From the NCBI GenBank assembly GCA_964463485.1, contig CAYXDO010000041.1:7550-71549 (forward strand): a DNA stretch of 64,000 nucleotides, read 5' to 3'. Position 1 is the first letter of the stretch; each line of letters opens with the position of its first letter. Shown here piece by piece: positions 61,946 to 64,000 of this stretch. Source of the stretch: CAYXDO01 sp964463485 (GTDB lineage: Bacteria > Myxococcota > Kuafuiibacteriia > Kuafuiibacteriales > Kuafuiibacteriaceae). The notes beneath the pieces were generated by a model. That model had not been told where the DNA came from. It worked only from the letters and a program-made list of their open reading frames with translations, and made no database searches. A program made the translations under genes and the position numbers.

Positions 61946-62635
61946 GTGCGAACGATCCTAGTCATCGACGACGACGAGCGCCTCCGACAACTGCTGGCTG
62001 AGTATCTGACGGCGCGGGGGTATGTCGTGGAGACCTCGGCGAATGGATCGACGGGCCTCGAGCGATTGCGCGCCAAGGGGATCGACCTCGTGGTGCTCGA
62101 CCTGACCTTGCCGGACAAAGACGGGCTCGACGTGCTTCGCGAGCTCCGGACGTTCTCTCGAGCGCCCGTCATCGTCTTGACGGCCCGCGGAGACGAAACC
62201 GATCGGATCGTGGGTCTGGAGCTCGGTGCAGATGATTACGTCCCGAAGCCATTCAACCCGCGGGAGCTCGTCGCGCGGATTCAAGCCGTGCTGCGGAGGA
62301 TCTCCGAAGCGTCCGAGAAGCCGGTGGAGGAGCTCCGGGTGGGCCCGGTGTGGATCGATCCTGATCGCCGAGAGGTGAAGGTCGACGGCGAGCTGGTCGA
62401 GCTCACGACCACCGAGTTCGAGATTTTGCGCACGCTCATGGCCAACGCGGGCCGCGTGATCCCCCGCGAGAGAGTGATGCTCCTGGCGCGCGGGGACGAC
62501 TTCGCCGCCTTCGAGCGCAGTGTGGACGTTCACGTGAGCCATCTGCGCAAGAAGCTGGGAGACGACTCGAAGAGTCCCGCGCTCATCAAGACCGTCCGCG
62601 GCGTCGGCTACACCATGCCCAGGGACAAAGGATGA
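61946..62635 (+). CDS. OmpR-family response regulator
   Basis: 229 residues from GTG 61946. The receiver domain has VIDDDERLR (acidic pocket), the phospho-acceptor D52 in VVLDLTLPD, T/A at ARGDETD and K in ADDYVPKPF. The C-terminal winged helix binds DNA (LTTTEFEILRTL, RERVMLLARG, SVDVHVSHLRKKLGDD, VRGVGYTM). It is coupled to the histidine kinase by ATGA overlap and is presumably phosphorylated by it. The target genes are unknown. Confidence 0.96.
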   Translation: MRTILVIDDDERLRQLLAEYLTARGYVVETSANGSTGLERLRAKGIDLVVLDLTLPDKDGLDVLRELRTFSRAPVIVLTARGDETDRIVGLELGADDYVPKPFNPRELVARIQAVLRRISEASEKPVEELRVGPVWIDPDRREVKVDGELVELTTTEFEILRTLMANAGRVIPRERVMLLARGDDFAAFERSVDVHVSHLRKKLGDDSKSPALIKTVRGVGYTMPRDKG

Positions 62636-63858
62636 GTCTCGCGTTTCGCATCGTCGTGCTCTTGGGAGCGCTCGTGCTGGTCACCGCGCTGCTCTCATGG
62701 GCGCTGGCGGGTCGGTCGATTGTCGCACCCTTGGCCCGGGCGCTCTACGAGAGCCAAGCCGAGCAGGCGATCTCGATCGCCGAGCGCATCGAGCGGGGAG
62801 AGAGCGCGGAAGCGCTGGAGCGGGCGCTGGGTCTGGACATCAAGGTAGATCGGTCCTCGCGGCCGGAGACTTGGCGGCGCAGAAGTCGCTGCGAGGGGGA
62901 GACTCGCGCCGGGCGAGAGATCGTACACTGCCTGGGCCGCAAGGCGCCGGTGGCCGTCCAGTCGAATTCCGGTTGGATCGTGATTCGGCGCGACATCGAC
63001 CTGGACGACCCGGCCCGGCGGTTCGCCCGCCTTCTGTTGATTTCCGGGCTGGGCGTTTTGATCGTGGGTTGGTACTTGGCAAGGGTCGCGACGCGTCCGC
63101 TGCGGGCGACTCGGGATGCGATGGGGAGAGTGGCGCGCGGGGACTTGGAGCATCGGTTGCCGGAGAGTGGACCCAAGGAGCTGAGGCAGGTGGCGGAGGC
63201 GTACAACTCGATGGCCCAGCGAGTTCGGGAGATGCTAGAGACCGAGCGGAGGCTGATGGCCGGCATCTCCCACGAGCTTCGCACTCCGATCTCGCGGCTC
63301 GTGCTGGAGCTCGAGCTGCTGAGAGACGCGGGCGTGAGCCCCAAGCGGCTGGATGGCATGGAGCGAGATCTTCACGAGATCGACCAACTCATCGGCGAGT
63401 TGCTCGATTCGTCGCGCTTGTCGATCGGCGACAAGAAGCTCGCGCTCGAACCTGTGGATCTACGGCAAATCGTCGACGAGGCGGCATCGCGCATACAGCT
63501 GACCCATCCGCTCGAGGTGAGTGGGACGGGCGCGGCGGTGCGGGCCGATCGTGAGAGACTGCTGCGAGTCGTCGTGAATCTGTTGAGCAACGCGGAGAAG
63601 TTCGCTCCGGCAGGGACCAAGGTCTTCGTGACGCTCGACGGTCGTCGGATCGAGGTGAGGGACGAAGGGTCGGGCGTCCCGGCCGACAGCATCTCCCGGC
63701 TGTTCGAGCCATTCTATCGCGTGCCCAGACCGGATGGGAAGAAGGGGCACGGGTTGGGTCTGATGATTTCGAAGCAGCTCGTGGAGCTCCATGGTGGGAG
63801 TATCTGGGCGAAGAATGTGGAGGGAGGGTTCGTAGTGGGGTTCGAGCTGCCAGGATGA
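62632..63858 (+). CDS. Sensor histidine kinase
   Basis: 408 residues. Two transmembrane helices (about 6-25 and about 135-155) enclose a periplasmic sensor of about 110 residues. A HAMP domain follows, then the phospho-acceptor box MAGISHELRTP with H214, and an HATPase part: N-box LLSNAEKFAP, G1 VRDEGSGVP, F-box LFEPFYR and G2 GHGLGLMIS. It signals to the regulator at 61946. The signal sensed is unknown. Another frame may begin at its stop (ATGA). Confidence 0.96.
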   Translation: MSLAFRIVVLLGALVLVTALLSWALAGRSIVAPLARALYESQAEQAISIAERIERGESAEALERALGLDIKVDRSSRPETWRRRSRCEGETRAGREIVHCLGRKAPVAVQSNSGWIVIRRDIDLDDPARRFARLLLISGLGVLIVGWYLARVATRPLRATRDAMGRVARGDLEHRLPESGPKELRQVAEAYNSMAQRVREMLETERRLMAGISHELRTPISRLVLELELLRDAGVSPKRLDGMERDLHEIDQLIGELLDSSRLSIGDKKLALEPVDLRQIVDEAASRIQLTHPLEVSGTGAAVRADRERLLRVVVNLLSNAEKFAPAGTKVFVTLDGRRIEVRDEGSGVPADSISRLFEPFYRVPRPDGKKGHGLGLMISKQLVELHGGSIWAKNVEGGFVVGFELPG

Positions 63859-64000
63859 CGAGTCTCCAGCTCCTGGAGGAGCACGGGGAGCACGAGCGTG
63901 GGCCGCGAATGATTTCGAGGTACTCGTCGACCCTCGCGGACGACCGCTACTCCCCGGTGCGAAATTTTGGGAGCAATCTTTCCGCGGATTCGCCGATCAT
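63855..64000 (+). CDS. Possible start of a further gene, cut by the window
   Basis: An ATG overlapping the kinase stop (ATGA) opens a frame with no stop through the right edge (about 48 residues, MTSLQLLEEHGEHERG...). The overlap suggests translational coupling to the histidine kinase gene, but the sequence is too short to identify and has no motif. It may be chance. Confidence 0.3.
   Translation, partial: MTSLQLLEEHGEHERGPRMISRYSSTLADDRYSPVRNFGSNLSADSPI

Overview
The window is high-GC DNA coding densely on both strands. Several features point to a myxobacterium-like member of the Myxococcota, probably a Polyangia relative: many lipoproteins, PEGA/TPR proteins, an Hanks-type Ser/Thr kinase and a pseudokinase, orphan periplasmic-binding lipoproteins, an EF-G-2 paralogue, and a nuo locus split into a small cluster. 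This placement is an inference from gene content; no rRNA or tRNA gene is visible to confirm it.

Layout. Positions 1-9.5 kb hold the 3' part of a zinc metalloprotease (its HExxH motif lies just inside the left edge), a large helical protein, a DcrB-like/large-protein pair, a LOG-family nucleosidase and a lipoprotein. Positions 9.6-25.8 kb are mostly core functions: a pseudokinase-PEGA-TPR membrane protein, type III pantothenate kinase (coaX), EF-G-2, rlmN, nuoE-F-J-K and prfC. A cluster of hairpin-forming repeats follows prfC at 25.8-26.05 kb.

Positions 26-44 kb look like an accessory or defence island. They contain a methyltransferase, a stand-alone FEN-type 5'-3' exonuclease and a SWIM-like zinc protein with a 494-aa partner. 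After an opposite-strand lipoprotein come a MoxR AAA+ ATPase, a DUF5682-type protein and a VWA protein, tightly linked. This set resembles E. coli yehL-yehM-yehP-yehQ. Twenty bases beyond it, on the other strand, is a two-gene operon with overlapping stop and start. Its first gene encodes a 1565-aa protein with an N-terminal NACHT STAND NTPase, a long helical middle and a C-terminal PtuA/OLD-like ABC ATPase. Its second gene encodes a PtuB/TIGR02646-type HNH nuclease. It reads as a Septu-like anti-phage system with the sensor-type NTPase fused to the ATPase, and it is the most interesting object in the window.

Positions 44-64 kb are rich in cell-envelope and signalling genes: a HEYQH zinc metalloprotease lipoprotein, two tandem paralogous secreted proteins, a Spy/CpxP-like protein, TPR/PEGA proteins, two orphan type-1 solute-binding lipoproteins, an ankyrin-methyltransferase fusion, a protein with an S-adenosylhomocysteine-hydrolase-like domain, a probably frameshifted Sel1-repeat lipoprotein, a Ser/Thr kinase and an OmpR/histidine-kinase pair. 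The right edge may cut the start of another gene.
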